Source of the DNA: Acidobacteriota bacterium
Lineage (GTDB): Bacteria; Acidobacteriota; Aminicenantia; Aminicenantales; Saccharicenantaceae
Assembly: GCA_033549365.1 (NCBI GenBank)
Contig: JAWSUF010000011.1
Location: forward strand, 1 to 64,000
Length of the DNA: 64,000 bases
Direction of reading: 5' to 3'
In this document: positions 41,320-49,904 of the stretch, one piece after another
Layout: each line of letters starts with the position of its first letter
How positions within the stretch are numbered: position 1 is the first letter of the stretch
The notes under the pieces: model-generated
Database searches by the model: none
Seen by the model: only the letters and a program-made list of their open reading frames with translations
What the model was told of the DNA's origin: nothing
Position numbers and translations under genes: made by a program

Positions 41320-42164
41320 GGCGTCCTCTCTTGCCGTTTTTTGACGAAGCTTTCAAAGATTTCCTCAAGGCTCAGCGGTTCGACCTCCAGCCGGGCGGGT
41401 GACAACTGTTCCAGCCTCTGCCTTTTCTCGCCGGTCCAGGGATAAACGATGTCCGTCTTTTCCGACGCGTCCCCGTCGAATCTCAGAACGACGCGTTTCA
41501 CGGCATCTTTGATCCGTTCGTAATCCTCGTTCAGGACGATTTCGCCGCCGTGAAGAATGAAGAGATGCTCGACGATGCGCTCGAGCTCATGGACCATGTG
41601 GGTGGAGAAAAACACCGTTGTCTCCGAGTCCGCCAGTTCCCCGATGATGTCCTTCAGGAAGTCGCGGCGCGTCGGGACGTCGATGCCGGAGGTGGCGTCG
41701 TCGAGGATGAGAAGCGCGGGCCGGGCCGCAAGCGCCGCGGCCAGATGAAGCTTGAGCTTCAAGCCGCGGGATAGAGAGGCCACCCGGGCTTTGACATCCA
41801 GGGAAAAACGTTTCAGGCAATCGGCGGCCCGCCCGGCGTCCCAGCCGGGATAGAACGCGGCGTTGAAGTCCATGAACTCTCCGACCTTCATCCAGCCGTA
41901 GATGAAGGAGTCTTCGGGAACATAGCCGATCTCGGTCTTGTGGGAGGCGGCGCCGAAGGGGATCGGGGCGCCCCTGAAAAACAGGCGGCCTCCTTCGGCG
42001 GGAATGACGCCCGTGATGATGCGGATCATCGTCGTTTTCCCTTCGCCGTTGTTCCCCAGGAGGCCGTAGACTTTGCCGCTTTCGAGGCTCAGGCCGATAT
42101 CCTTCAGGATCCGGCGGCGGCCGAAGCTCTTCGTGACATGTTCCAGGCGCAGAATCTCGCTCAT
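41313..42164 (-). CDS. ABC transporter ATP-binding protein (YtrB/CcmA-type)
   Basis: 283 aa nucleotide-binding subunit. Walker A GLLGNNGEGKTTMI is slightly non-standard (GNNGEGKT in place of GPNGAGKT), the signature is LSRGLKLKLHLAAALA, and Walker B LLILDDATSGID has Asp where most ABC ATPases have the catalytic Glu after the first Asp. H-loop FFSTHMVHEL. DD instead of DE is a feature of slow or hydrolysis-deficient ATPases and also occurs in YtrB-like proteins; here it should be checked. It lies between a GntR regulator (11-bp gap) and the permease (7-bp overlap). Confidence 0.88.
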   Translation of the reverse strand: MSEILRLEHVTKSFGRRRILKDIGLSLESGKVYGLLGNNGEGKTTMIRIITGVIPAEGGRLFFRGAPIPFGAASHKTEIGYVPEDSFIYGWMKVGEFMDFNAAFYPGWDAGRAADCLKRFSLDVKARVASLSRGLKLKLHLAAALAARPALLILDDATSGIDVPTRRDFLKDIIGELADSETTVFFSTHMVHELERIVEHLFILHGGEIVLNEDYERIKDAVKRVVLRFDGDASEKTDIVYPWTGEKRQRLEQLSPARLEVEPLSLEEIFESFVKKRQERTPC

Positions 42165-42175
42165 TCTCTCTCTCC

Positions 42176-42559
42176 TCAGACAGGCGGGTTGAGGGCCTTC
42201 ATGCGGTCTTCAAATGCCTTTCGGATCTCGTCGCGATCGAAACCGAACCGGACGGCTTGATCCACCGCTCCGGCCAAAATCCGGCCCAGGAGGCTATCGC
42301 GTTCTTTTCCGGCCCGGGAGGATGACCCCGGAGCAACGAAGCTGCCCTTGCCCCGGCGCCCGGTGATCAGCCCGTCCTGCTCGAGATCCCGGTAGGCCCG
42401 GGCCACGGTGTTGGGGTTTATGATCAGTTCGGAGGCCAGGTCCCGGATCGAGGGCAGAGGATCGTCGGGCTTCAGGGATCCCGTGGCGATGCGGCTCCGG
42501 ATCTCCGTCTTGATCTGTTCATAGATCGGGATAAAACTCGATGTTTCGATCTTGATCAT
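42176..42559 (-). CDS. YtrA-subfamily GntR transcriptional regulator
   Basis: 127 aa, a GntR winged helix-turn-helix (residues about 8-75: IYEQIKTEIRSRIATGSLKP, LPSIRDLASELIINPNTVARAY, GLITGRRGKGSFV) with the short C-terminal dimerisation helices of the YtrA subfamily and no effector-binding domain. YtrA regulators normally sit first in ABC-transporter operons and repress them, which is the layout here (regulator, ATPase, permease). The large palindrome directly upstream (42570-42609) is the expected operator for autorepression. Inducers of the subfamily include cell-wall-active antibiotics; not known here. Confidence 0.9.
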   Translation of the reverse strand: MIKIETSSFIPIYEQIKTEIRSRIATGSLKPDDPLPSIRDLASELIINPNTVARAYRDLEQDGLITGRRGKGSFVAPGSSSRAGKERDSLLGRILAGAVDQAVRFGFDRDEIRKAFEDRMKALNPPV

Positions 42560-42569
42560 CGCGGCGTCC

Positions 42570-42616
42570 TTTGTCTTACTGTATTAATATAATAATACAC
42601 TAAGACAAAATGTCAA
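42570..42616 (-). promoter_or_regulatory. GntR/YtrA operator palindrome and promoter
   Basis: TTTGTCTTACTGTATTA (42570-42586), 6-bp spacer, TAATACACTAAGACAAA (42593-42609): 17-bp arms with one mismatch. On the minus strand TTGACA lies at 42611-42616 (plus TGTCAA), and the AT-rich centre of the palindrome supplies the -10 region, so a bound dimer would block transcription of the operon. Confidence 0.75.
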
Positions 42617-42646
42617 GAGTTTTTTTAATATTTTTTCCGCCGGGTG

Positions 42647-43720
42647 TCAGTCCGAGACGATTTCGTACCGGTAGCGGCCGCTGTTGAGATAGGTCGAGCT
42701 GTAATAGGTGATTTGTCCGGGCGGGACCCTCTTGTTCGGAGAGACTTCGCACAGAGTATAGCGCAGGCCGTTGATGGTCAATCCGCCCGTCTCCCAGGAA
42801 GGAACGGCCACCCCCACGAACATGTGTTCCGGAACGCGGATGAGAACGACGGGATACTTCTTGAAGTTCAGCCAGATCGAGGCGAAGGCGACGGCCTTGG
42901 AATCGCAGTCGCCGAGGTTGTCGACGAGAACCCGGGGCGGCGTCCAGAAGCCGAGGATGACCTTGCCGTCCTCGACCGTCGGCGGCACCCGGTACAGGAT
43001 ATGCTGGATGAAGGACAGTGACAGTCCAAGAAAATCCCGGATGTTGAGCTTTTCGTCGATCGCGCGCAGAACCTCCAGCACATGTCGGACGCGCGGCGTG
43101 TTATTGCGGACGCTTCTCGGGTAGTCGACCCGGAAGGCCTTTCCCTCAGAGGCCAGACCCCGGCTCACGAGGTATCGGGTTTTCTCTGCGTCCAGACCGG
43201 CCTCGATTTTCTTTGAAGCCGACGCGTACTCATCCGCCAGCCGAATCCGAATGGCGTCATAAGCCGGCTTGACGCGGTCCTGGATATCGAAGGGGACCGA
43301 GAGCTTGAGCGTAAACTCCAGGGGGCCTTTCTCCTGGAGAATGATGTATTCCCCATGGCCGCCTTCATCGATAAGAAACCGGACCAGAGCCTTTAGGTCT
43401 GCAATCATCTCCTCGTTCCGGGCCGCGCTCCAGGCTTCGAGATGCCGGTCGAGATCCTCCTGGCGGTAGCCGAATTCTTTCTCGGCGCTAGCCAGGACAT
43501 CCTTGTCGATGTCGAAAGAGATGGTCCGGGATGTCCCCTTAAAGTCCTTCCATCCGTATTTGAGAGTGTAGGAGGCGGATTCTTCGGTCCGGGCGAAGAC
43601 ATTGGTGAGGCTCGACGTCGGCTGGGGCGCCTCCGGAGGGAGAAGGGTCAATCCCCCCGCGGCGGCAAGCGTCATGAGCCCCGTGATGCCGAGGGCGGGC
43701 ACCGGTGTCCGGATCTTCAT
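42647..43720 (-). CDS. Transglutaminase-like exported protein
   Basis: 357 aa. An N-terminal hydrophobic signal (about 8-28) is followed by a mainly alpha/beta domain and a C-terminal transglutaminase-like core: LVDNLGDCDSKAVAFASIW with the candidate catalytic Cys, and VPEHMFVGVAV with the His; a later Asp is not obvious. This circularly arranged Cys-His pattern is common in bacterial transglutaminase-like proteins that act as peptidases or scaffolds. It is the last gene of an operon with DUF350 and an amino-acid permease. DUF350 proteins are often found with transglutaminase-like partners, which fits. Function of the pair is unknown. Confidence 0.7.
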   Translation of the reverse strand: MKIRTPVPALGITGLMTLAAAGGLTLLPPEAPQPTSSLTNVFARTEESASYTLKYGWKDFKGTSRTISFDIDKDVLASAEKEFGYRQEDLDRHLEAWSAARNEEMIADLKALVRFLIDEGGHGEYIILQEKGPLEFTLKLSVPFDIQDRVKPAYDAIRIRLADEYASASKKIEAGLDAEKTRYLVSRGLASEGKAFRVDYPRSVRNNTPRVRHVLEVLRAIDEKLNIRDFLGLSLSFIQHILYRVPPTVEDGKVILGFWTPPRVLVDNLGDCDSKAVAFASIWLNFKKYPVVLIRVPEHMFVGVAVPSWETGGLTINGLRYTLCEVSPNKRVPPGQITYYSSTYLNSGRYRYEIVSD

Positions 43721-43726
43721 CGTCCG

Positions 43727-44263
43727 CTATTGGAGGGGAACGACGCCGATTTCCGGAAACGGCACGAGGGCCCGGGTGAGGCCCGAAACGCCGGAACTGA
43801 TCAGGATGGAAACCGCGATGATCAGCATGGCCATGAACACGGCGACGGCGATGTTGCCGGTCTTGATCTCCTCGATCTCGTCGATCCCCGGCGTCATCCG
43901 GTCGAAGAGCCACAGGCTGAAGAGGATGCAGAGCACGGCCAGAATCCCGGCCAGGAAGATATACCCGATGGACAGTCCGATGAGTTCGAGGAAGGCCCCG
44001 AAGCTTCTGTCTCCTTCCATGGCGAAGATCTGGAGAACGGCCATCACGGGATACAGGGCCTGCCGGACGATGATGACCTCTCCGATCAGGATGCCGCCCA
44101 GGACGACGCCCACGGCCGTGTTTCCCTGCTTGAGCTGAGCCTCTTCGTCGAAGCGCTTGGTCAGGGCCAGAATCGCCCGGTAGGTCGCGAAGATCAGGAC
44201 GAGGCTGACAAGGATGGAAATCAGAAGCTCAAAGATGCCGAACAGAACCTGATGAAGACTCAT
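43727..44263 (-). CDS. DUF350 family membrane protein
   Basis: 178 aa with four to five hydrophobic helices and two DUF350-type halves, each containing the GN-T/I-AV motif (KQGNTAVGVVLGGILIGE and KTGNIAVAVFMAMLIIA). DUF350 proteins are small inner-membrane proteins of unknown function, repeatedly linked with ATP-grasp, transglutaminase-like and ion-channel genes. The start overlaps the end of the amino-acid permease by 35 bp and the transglutaminase-like gene follows 6 bp after the stop, so the three genes are probably one transcript. Confidence 0.8.
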   Translation of the reverse strand: MSLHQVLFGIFELLISILVSLVLIFATYRAILALTKRFDEEAQLKQGNTAVGVVLGGILIGEVIIVRQALYPVMAVLQIFAMEGDRSFGAFLELIGLSIGYIFLAGILAVLCILFSLWLFDRMTPGIDEIEEIKTGNIAVAVFMAMLIIAVSILISSGVSGLTRALVPFPEIGVVPLQ

Positions 44264-45572
44264 GGCTCCTCCTCTCCTTCCGGCGTTTTAACAAATAGAA
44301 GATCGTGCCTGCGGCGACGGCGGCCAGGCCTGCCAGGATTTGATCCGATGAGACGCCGGCAATGACGCCCGCCATCACAAGAATGGCGAGAACGGGCACG
44401 AGGGGACCGAACGGAATCACGAACGTCGCCGGCTTGGCCCGGTCCGCGAAGCGCGGATGTCTCAGGACGAGGACCGCGGCGCACGAGGCGGCATAGGTGA
44501 GCAGCCTCGACAGGGCGCTGGCAATAGCCAGCCAGACAAAGGATCCCGAGATCGCAAGAACAAGGGCGACGGCCGATGTGAAAAGAATGGCATTTGCCGG
44601 CGTGCGGTAACGCGGATGAATCTTTCCGAAAAACGGCGGCAGGTCGCCGTTTTCAGCCAGGGCGAAGATCGTCCGCGACCCGGCCAGCACCTGCCCGGCG
44701 CTGTTCCCGGCGATTGAGACGATTGTGCCCCCGCCGAGAAGAAGAGCGCCCGCGGCGCCCATGAAAAGAAAGGCCGAATCGGCAAGCGGTGTAGAGGATC
44801 CGGCCAGGTTGGGGTTTGTCCCCATGGCGACGATCTGAGCGGCGATCATGATGCCCGTCACGGAAAGAATGGTCGTCACCAGGGCGAACGGCACATGGCG
44901 ACGCGGAGCACCGGACTCTCCGGCCGGAACGGGGACGACCTCGTAGCCTCCGAAGGCGAAGATGAGCAGAAGAGCCGTCGCCGAGGCCGACGTCCAGGAG
45001 ATCGCGGGCAGGGGCGTCAAGGCGGACCAATCCATATGAAACAATCCGACGGTGATGAAGATGCCCAGCGGGAGAAGTTTGCCGATCGTCAGGATGTTGA
45101 TCGTCCAAGCACTCTGACGGATGCCCCGGACATTGATAGTTGCCAGAGTTCCCAGAAGAGCCGTCAGGATCAGAGCCCTTTTTATACCCGAGGTCATGGC
45201 GGGTGCATAGTATCCCAGCGCCAGGACGAGGCCGTTGGCCACGGAGGCGTAACTGGAGGCCCGGGTAAACCACTGGAGCCAACCGACCTGGAAAGCCGGA
45301 AAGCGGCCAAAGGCGGCCCGGGTATGGAGATAGGGACCACCGGTTCCTTCGAACCGGCTGCCGAGCTCGGCGAAGCAGAGCGCAAACAGAAGAGAGACGA
45401 AACCAGCGGCCAGAAAGAAAAAGGGGCTCCAATTGCCGACCAGAACCACGACGGCCGCAGGCATCAGGAAGATGCCGCTTCCGATGACTTGATTGACGCC
45501 GATTGCGGTCAAGTCCCAACGGGTGAGAACACGGAGAAGAGTCGGTTTGTTTTCCCGAACATCATGGCTCAT
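44229..45572 (-). CDS. APC-family amino acid permease
   Basis: 447 aa with about 12 hydrophobic segments. The N-terminal helix 1 has DLTAIGVNQVIGSGIFLMP, the unwound G-S/A-G-I substrate site of APC transporters, and helix 6 has LLLIFAFGGYEVVPVPAGES. An inner-membrane amino acid or polyamine uptake system or exchanger is expected; specificity cannot be read. The final segment (YLLKRRKERRS) is cytosolic and overlaps DUF350. Its promoter (45596-45624) is back-to-back with that of the divergent M14 peptidase gene, suggesting linked peptide degradation and amino acid uptake. Confidence 0.9.
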   Translation of the reverse strand: MSHDVRENKPTLLRVLTRWDLTAIGVNQVIGSGIFLMPAAVVVLVGNWSPFFFLAAGFVSLLFALCFAELGSRFEGTGGPYLHTRAAFGRFPAFQVGWLQWFTRASSYASVANGLVLALGYYAPAMTSGIKRALILTALLGTLATINVRGIRQSAWTINILTIGKLLPLGIFITVGLFHMDWSALTPLPAISWTSASATALLLIFAFGGYEVVPVPAGESGAPRRHVPFALVTTILSVTGIMIAAQIVAMGTNPNLAGSSTPLADSAFLFMGAAGALLLGGGTIVSIAGNSAGQVLAGSRTIFALAENGDLPPFFGKIHPRYRTPANAILFTSAVALVLAISGSFVWLAIASALSRLLTYAASCAAVLVLRHPRFADRAKPATFVIPFGPLVPVLAILVMAGVIAGVSSDQILAGLAAVAAGTIFYLLKRRKERRSHESSSGSVRHL

Positions 45573-45595
45573 GGAATCTCTCGGGGCATGCCGGG

Positions 45596-45624
45596 AATTT
45601 ATCTTGACCGCAGGGGGTTGTCAA
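45596..45624 (-). promoter_or_regulatory. Promoter of the amino acid permease operon, with palindrome
   Basis: Minus strand TTGACA (45619-45624), 17 bp, TAAATT (45596-45601). The -35 box lies inside GGGGTTG-T-CAACCCC (45614-45628), a 7-bp-arm palindrome that could bind a repressor. Confidence 0.6.
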
Positions 45625-45649
45625 CCCCGGTGCACGCTTGATGAAGACT

Positions 45650-45678
45650 TTGACATAAGATGTTTCTTATTTTACACT
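45650..45678 (+). promoter_or_regulatory. Promoter of the M14 peptidase gene
   Basis: TTGACA (45650-45655), 17 bp, TACACT (45673-45678), about 55 bases before the ATG at 45734. Divergent from the permease promoter. Confidence 0.55.
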
Positions 45679-45733
45679 CGAAAAGAGCATTGCCGAACAT
45701 ATCTACGAACATGTCTCTGAAAAGGAATACTCC

Positions 45734-47413
45734 ATGACCATCATGAACCTCCGGAATGTCTCCGTTTCTATCGCGATCCTTATGACCGCGATTCTCCTCC
45801 AGCCGTTGTTTTTATCCTCTCAATCGAAAAAAATACCCGTAACCCGGGCCGAGGCCAGCGGATACAAGGCCACCTCACGCCATGCCGACGTCATGGATTT
45901 CATCCGCGACCTGCAGAGGCTCAGTCCGAAGATCCGGGTCGAGACCCTGGCTGTGAGCGCCGAAGGGCGGCAGATTCCCCTCATCGTCATCGGCGATCCC
46001 GTCCCGGCTTCACCCGCGGATCTCAATTACGACGACAAGCTGGTCATCTATTTCCAGGCCAACATCCATGCCGGCGAGGTGGAAGGCAAGGAAGCCGCGC
46101 TGATGCTGGCCCGCGAGCTCACGCTGGGCAAAGCTTCCCGATTTCTGGACAGGCTTGTCGTCCTGATCGCCCCCAATTTCAACCCCGACGGCAACGAACG
46201 CATCAGCCCCGACAACCGGCGGAACCAGATCGGTCCGGAGGAGGGCGTTGGAGTCCGGTCCAACGCCCAGAACCTCGACCTCAACCGGGATGGTCTGAAG
46301 ATCGAAAGCCCCGAAGTCCGCGGCCTTGTCCGGAATGTCATGCGCCGCTGGGACCCGGCTGTCCTTCTCGACAGCCACACCCACAACGGTTCTTATCACG
46401 AGGAGGTCGTGACTTACGTCTGGTCGCTCAATCCCAACGGCGACCGGAGCCTGATCAACTACATGAGCGACGTCTTCACGCCCGCCGTCAACAAGATCCT
46501 CAAGGACACCTACGGACTGCCCTGCATCCCCCACGGCGACTTCATGTCCATCCAGGAGCCGGAGAAGGGATGGCGGCCTCTCGGCCCCGAACCCCGCTAC
46601 ATCAGCAATGCCATCGGTCTCCGCAACCGGCTGGGCATCCTGAATGAAAACTATCCCTATGCGCCTTTCGAGGAACGGGTGACTGGTGCCTATAGTCTTT
46701 TCCTGGCCGTGACCGAATACTGCCATGCCCACGCCGGTGAGATCCGCAATCTCATAAGGGAGGCGGACCGCCGGACCGTTCTCCGGGGCCTTCGCCCGTC
46801 CGCTGAAGACACCTTCGGCGTTGAATTTGATGTCCGGCCCCTCAAGAACAACATCACGGTCATAGGATACGAGATGGAGGTCACGACGGAGGAGGACGGC
46901 CGCCGGCGGGTCACGAAATCCGACAGGACCCGGACTTACTCCATGCCCTTTTTCGCCGATTATTTTGCCAAACGGTCCGTCCGCCTGCCCTATGCCTATT
47001 TGATCCCCCAGCCGATTCCGGAGGCCGTCGAAATTCTCCAAAGGCACGGCGTCGTCGTGGAAACCCTGATCGAGCCCGTGAAACTCAGGGCCGAATCCTT
47101 CGCCGTCTCCAAACTCGAGGCCCAGCCCATGCTCAACCAGGGGCACCGCCTGAACAGAGTTCAGGGAGAATACCGAACGGGCGAGATGGAATTTCCGGCC
47201 GGAACAACGGTTGTCCTTCTGGCCCAACCCCTGGCCAATGTGGCCGCCTATCTTCTCGAACCGGAGAGCAACGACGGACTTCTCGTCTGGAATGTCTTCG
47301 ATCGCTATCTCTCCCAGCAGTGGAGCCGGGAACCGGCGGTTTATCCCGTCTACAAGATTTACAACCCGGTTCCGCTGGCCAAGGACGTTCTGCCCGTGCC
47401 GGAGGAAAGATAG
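45734..47413 (+). CDS. Secreted M14-family zinc carboxypeptidase
   Basis: 559 aa. A signal peptide (about 10-30) precedes the M14 catalytic domain. The zinc ligands are visible: H112-A-G-E115 in NIHAGEVEGKE (HxxE motif) and H215 in LLDSHTHNG. RSNAQNLDLNRD carries the substrate-binding Asn-Arg segment of the family, and NENYPYAPFEERV near residue 310 may carry the catalytic Glu. The ~200-residue C-terminal extension is predicted beta-rich. AAAGGA sits eight bases before the ATG. Divergent from an amino-acid permease operon; together they would feed amino acids from peptides. Confidence 0.88.
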   Translation: MTIMNLRNVSVSIAILMTAILLQPLFLSSQSKKIPVTRAEASGYKATSRHADVMDFIRDLQRLSPKIRVETLAVSAEGRQIPLIVIGDPVPASPADLNYDDKLVIYFQANIHAGEVEGKEAALMLARELTLGKASRFLDRLVVLIAPNFNPDGNERISPDNRRNQIGPEEGVGVRSNAQNLDLNRDGLKIESPEVRGLVRNVMRRWDPAVLLDSHTHNGSYHEEVVTYVWSLNPNGDRSLINYMSDVFTPAVNKILKDTYGLPCIPHGDFMSIQEPEKGWRPLGPEPRYISNAIGLRNRLGILNENYPYAPFEERVTGAYSLFLAVTEYCHAHAGEIRNLIREADRRTVLRGLRPSAEDTFGVEFDVRPLKNNITVIGYEMEVTTEEDGRRRVTKSDRTRTYSMPFFADYFAKRSVRLPYAYLIPQPIPEAVEILQRHGVVVETLIEPVKLRAESFAVSKLEAQPMLNQGHRLNRVQGEYRTGEMEFPAGTTVVLLAQPLANVAAYLLEPESNDGLLVWNVFDRYLSQQWSREPAVYPVYKIYNPVPLAKDVLPVPEER

Positions 47414-47704
47414 GGGCGTCCTTACCCCATCGATCCCAGAATTTTAAATTCTCGTGAAGGCTTCCCGTGTTTTCATGCGTTCGGGATCCCGAAGCTTCCG
47501 TCGGCGTTTTCGCCGTCGTGTTCTCCGATCCTCAGCATGTTCGATGCAAAATTCAACCGGACCTGTCATCCTGCCCTGCCGAAAATATCGGAACAGAATC
47601 CGAGCCGGGAATCCTCATGGGAATTGTGGGGGGGATATTGTGATATTCTGATCAAACAAAAAAGTTGGAGGCCTTAACATTTCCGAGCCGGCGGGGGTAG
47701 ATCC
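47414..47704. other. Intergenic stretch before the ECF sigma factor gene
   Basis: 291 bases without a supported gene. A short GGCG-TTTT-CGCC hairpin occurs near 47502-47515. GGAAC at about 47590 followed after 17 bases by TCCTC might be an autoregulated ECF-type promoter, but the second box does not fit a known consensus well, so it is only noted. No terminator with T-run follows the M14 gene. Confidence 0.3.
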
Positions 47705-48271
47705 GTGTGGATGAACGTTCCGGAGAAGGAGCTCGTGGCGATGGTTCTATCCGGCCGCACGGAGGCTTTCGAACCCCTGGTTCTGCCCTACCGGGATTCT
47801 CTCATGGCCTTGGCCTTCCGGATCACATGGAACCGGGAGGACGCCCGGGAAGCAGCCCAGGAGGCGTTGTTCCGGGCTTTCAAATACCTGCATCGCTATG
47901 ATCCCTCCCAAAGCTTTCGGAACTGGATCCTCCGGATCGGCGCCAACGCCGCCTGCGACCGGGCCCGGAAGTTGAGGCGGGAGCGGGAGGTTGTTCAGGA
48001 ATTCGGCCCGGAGATTCGCTCGAAGGATGACCCGGAAGCGGGCTGCCGGGCTCGGGAATTTCAATCCGATCTGGCGTCCTGTCTCGAAGTCCTGAGCCCG
48101 CGGGAACGCGAGGTTTTCGTCCTAAGGGATATCGAGGATATGAGTGTCGGGGAGACGGCCCGGGCAATCGGCGGTTCGAGCGTTTCCGTGCGGGTTCATC
48201 TTTCCCGGGCCCGCCGAAAGATTCGTGATGCAATCCGTGAACGCTATCCCCATCTGGAGGAAAAAGGATGA
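47705..48271 (+). CDS. ECF-type RNA polymerase sigma factor
   Basis: 188 aa sigma-70 family protein with only regions 2 and 4. Region 2: FEPLVLPYRDSLMALAFRIT and the -10-recognition helix REAAQEALFRAFKYLHRYDP; region 4: LSPREREVFVLRDIEDMSVGETARAIGGSSVSVRVHLSRARRKI with the helix-turn-helix. Region 3 is absent, as in ECF sigmas. GTG at 47705 or ATG at 47711 may be the start; GGGGGT upstream is a weak ribosome site and does not decide. The stop overlaps the anti-sigma gene by four bases. Confidence 0.9.
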   Translation: MWMNVPEKELVAMVLSGRTEAFEPLVLPYRDSLMALAFRITWNREDAREAAQEALFRAFKYLHRYDPSQSFRNWILRIGANAACDRARKLRREREVVQEFGPEIRSKDDPEAGCRAREFQSDLASCLEVLSPREREVFVLRDIEDMSVGETARAIGGSSVSVRVHLSRARRKIRDAIRERYPHLEEKG

Positions 48272-49086
48272 GGTGTGAAAAAGCGAAGCGTCGGCTGCCT
48301 CTTTACTCGGGTGGCGATCTTTCGGCCCGCAAAACCCGAAAGCTTCAGGCTCATCTCGAGCATTGTTCCTCGTGCAGAAAAGAAACGGAGGAATACCGGA
48401 CTGCGCTCGACCGAGTCAGGAATGCCGCCAAACAGGCGATAACTCCGGATTGGGATGAAGCCGCTTGGAGCGGGACGATGGCTCGTATTGCAGTGGAGAA
48501 ACCCCTCGGGGAACGCAGGTTCGGGGCGCTCGCACCGCGATGGGCCTTCGCCGCTGCGGGCCTGGGGGTTGTTCTTATTACGGCGCTGGCTTTGTATTTC
48601 TTCAAGGACACGCTGTTCCGTCAGAAGGACGTTCTTCAGGCTTCGCTGCCGGTCGCCGCGGAGAAAGATCCGCGTTCTCCGGAAAGTCAACACCCGGACG
48701 TCGAGCTCGACCTCGAAGCAATGAAAGAGGATTCGGAAAAAACGGCAACCGGTCTTTCCGACTCAGAAACCGAGGCCGATTTCATGCATAAGCCCCGGGA
48801 TTCCGCCGATACCAAAACGGATCCCCGCCGTGCCGTTCCCGAAGGCCGGCCCGCTCAGATGTCCGTAGAGCAAACATCGATCCGCCCGCACATCGCCGCT
48901 GCGCATCCGGAACTCAAGCCGGAGGCGGCGCAGAAAGCTCGAGACGCCGAAACTCCGATCTCCCAAAAGACGGCGGCCGGCGTTCCCCAGGACGTTCTCT
49001 CCGTCACGTTCGTATCGCAGGAAACCGGGCTTCAGATCGCCTGGTTTTTCCATAGAGATTTCGATTGGAAAGGAGACAAAAAATGA
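48268..49086 (+). CDS. Zinc-finger (zf-HC2) anti-sigma factor, single-span membrane protein
   Basis: 272 aa. The cytosolic N-terminus has MRCEKAKRRLPLYSGGDL and HLEHCSSCRKE, the His-x3-Cys-x2-Cys zinc anti-sigma domain. A single transmembrane helix follows at about residues 92-110 (WAFAAAGLGVVLITALALYF), and then a low-complexity, charged periplasmic part. It is translationally coupled to the ECF sigma gene (ATGA overlap), the usual arrangement for a sigma and its membrane-bound inhibitor. The C-terminus ends TGLQIAWFFHRDFDWKGDKK and overlaps the next gene by four bases. The inducing signal is unknown. Confidence 0.85.
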   Translation: MRCEKAKRRLPLYSGGDLSARKTRKLQAHLEHCSSCRKETEEYRTALDRVRNAAKQAITPDWDEAAWSGTMARIAVEKPLGERRFGALAPRWAFAAAGLGVVLITALALYFFKDTLFRQKDVLQASLPVAAEKDPRSPESQHPDVELDLEAMKEDSEKTATGLSDSETEADFMHKPRDSADTKTDPRRAVPEGRPAQMSVEQTSIRPHIAAAHPELKPEAAQKARDAETPISQKTAAGVPQDVLSVTFVSQETGLQIAWFFHRDFDWKGDKK

Positions 49087-49817
49087 AAAAACGAATCGCC
49101 GCAATCGCCATGTTTGCCGTCTTGATCGGAATTGCCGGTCCTGCCGCTTTCGGAGCGGGTCAGGAAGAGCCGGCCCTCCGCAAGGAAATCGTCCGTCTGA
49201 AATATATCGATGCCACGGATGTTCGCATTCTTCTGCAGCCCTTCAGTAGCCGGGGAGGACAGGTTATGGGCAGTCCGAACCGCAAAGACATTCTTACCAT
49301 TGTGGATACGTCCGATAACGTCGCCCGAATGCTGGACGTGATACGGGAAATCGACGTCAAGCCGCCCGATGTCATGTTCACTGTTCAGTTGATCATGGGA
49401 TCAGAATCCGATGTGACGGTCGACAAGGACTTGGCGAAAGACCCGGTCATCCAGGAACTCGGGAAACTCCTCCGCTACAAGGGGTATTCTCTCCTCGATG
49501 CGACCGTCCTGCGGGGCGTTGACAGGCAGAGATCCGGGTTAATTCTCGGACCCAAGGCCGATTTCGAACTCTTTTTACGGCCCGAGATCGTCAGGGAAAA
49601 GCCGCAGGATGCCGTCAAAATCGAAATCATCCTCCACCATTTCACACATCCCGAAGAGGCCTTCTTTGAAGGGAAACCCGTTCAGGGCCGCCAGAAAAGC
49701 TTAATCACGAGCACCGTCAACATCAGGTCCGGTGATCGAACCGTGGTCGGTGCCTCCCGGCTAGACGGCGGCGATAAGGGGCTCATTCTCATCATCTCCG
49801 CCAAAACTATTTATTAG
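49083..49817 (+). CDS. Exported secretin-N-like domain protein
   Basis: 244 aa. A signal peptide (MKKRIAAIAMFAVLIGIAG) is followed by a beta-alpha-beta fold with EIVRLKYIDATDVRILLQPF, SPNRKDILTIVDTSDNVARM and VIREIDVKPPDVMFTVQL, the pattern of the short N-terminal domains of type II/III secretins. No secretin channel domain follows, so it is a stand-alone N-domain protein, related to those found in type IV pilus or secretion contexts. Third gene of an ECF sigma operon (4-bp overlap, GGAGA ribosome site), so it may be the output or sensor of that sigma; this is inference. Confidence 0.65.
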   Translation: MKKRIAAIAMFAVLIGIAGPAAFGAGQEEPALRKEIVRLKYIDATDVRILLQPFSSRGGQVMGSPNRKDILTIVDTSDNVARMLDVIREIDVKPPDVMFTVQLIMGSESDVTVDKDLAKDPVIQELGKLLRYKGYSLLDATVLRGVDRQRSGLILGPKADFELFLRPEIVREKPQDAVKIEIILHHFTHPEEAFFEGKPVQGRQKSLITSTVNIRSGDRTVVGASRLDGGDKGLILIISAKTIY

Positions 49818-49904
49818 GATTATGTTGCTTGGCTTTGGCAACTTGTGCTCTTCTCAATGTCGCACTCCGGTGATAAACTAAATTCATTAAACCGGGAGGG
49901 CGAC

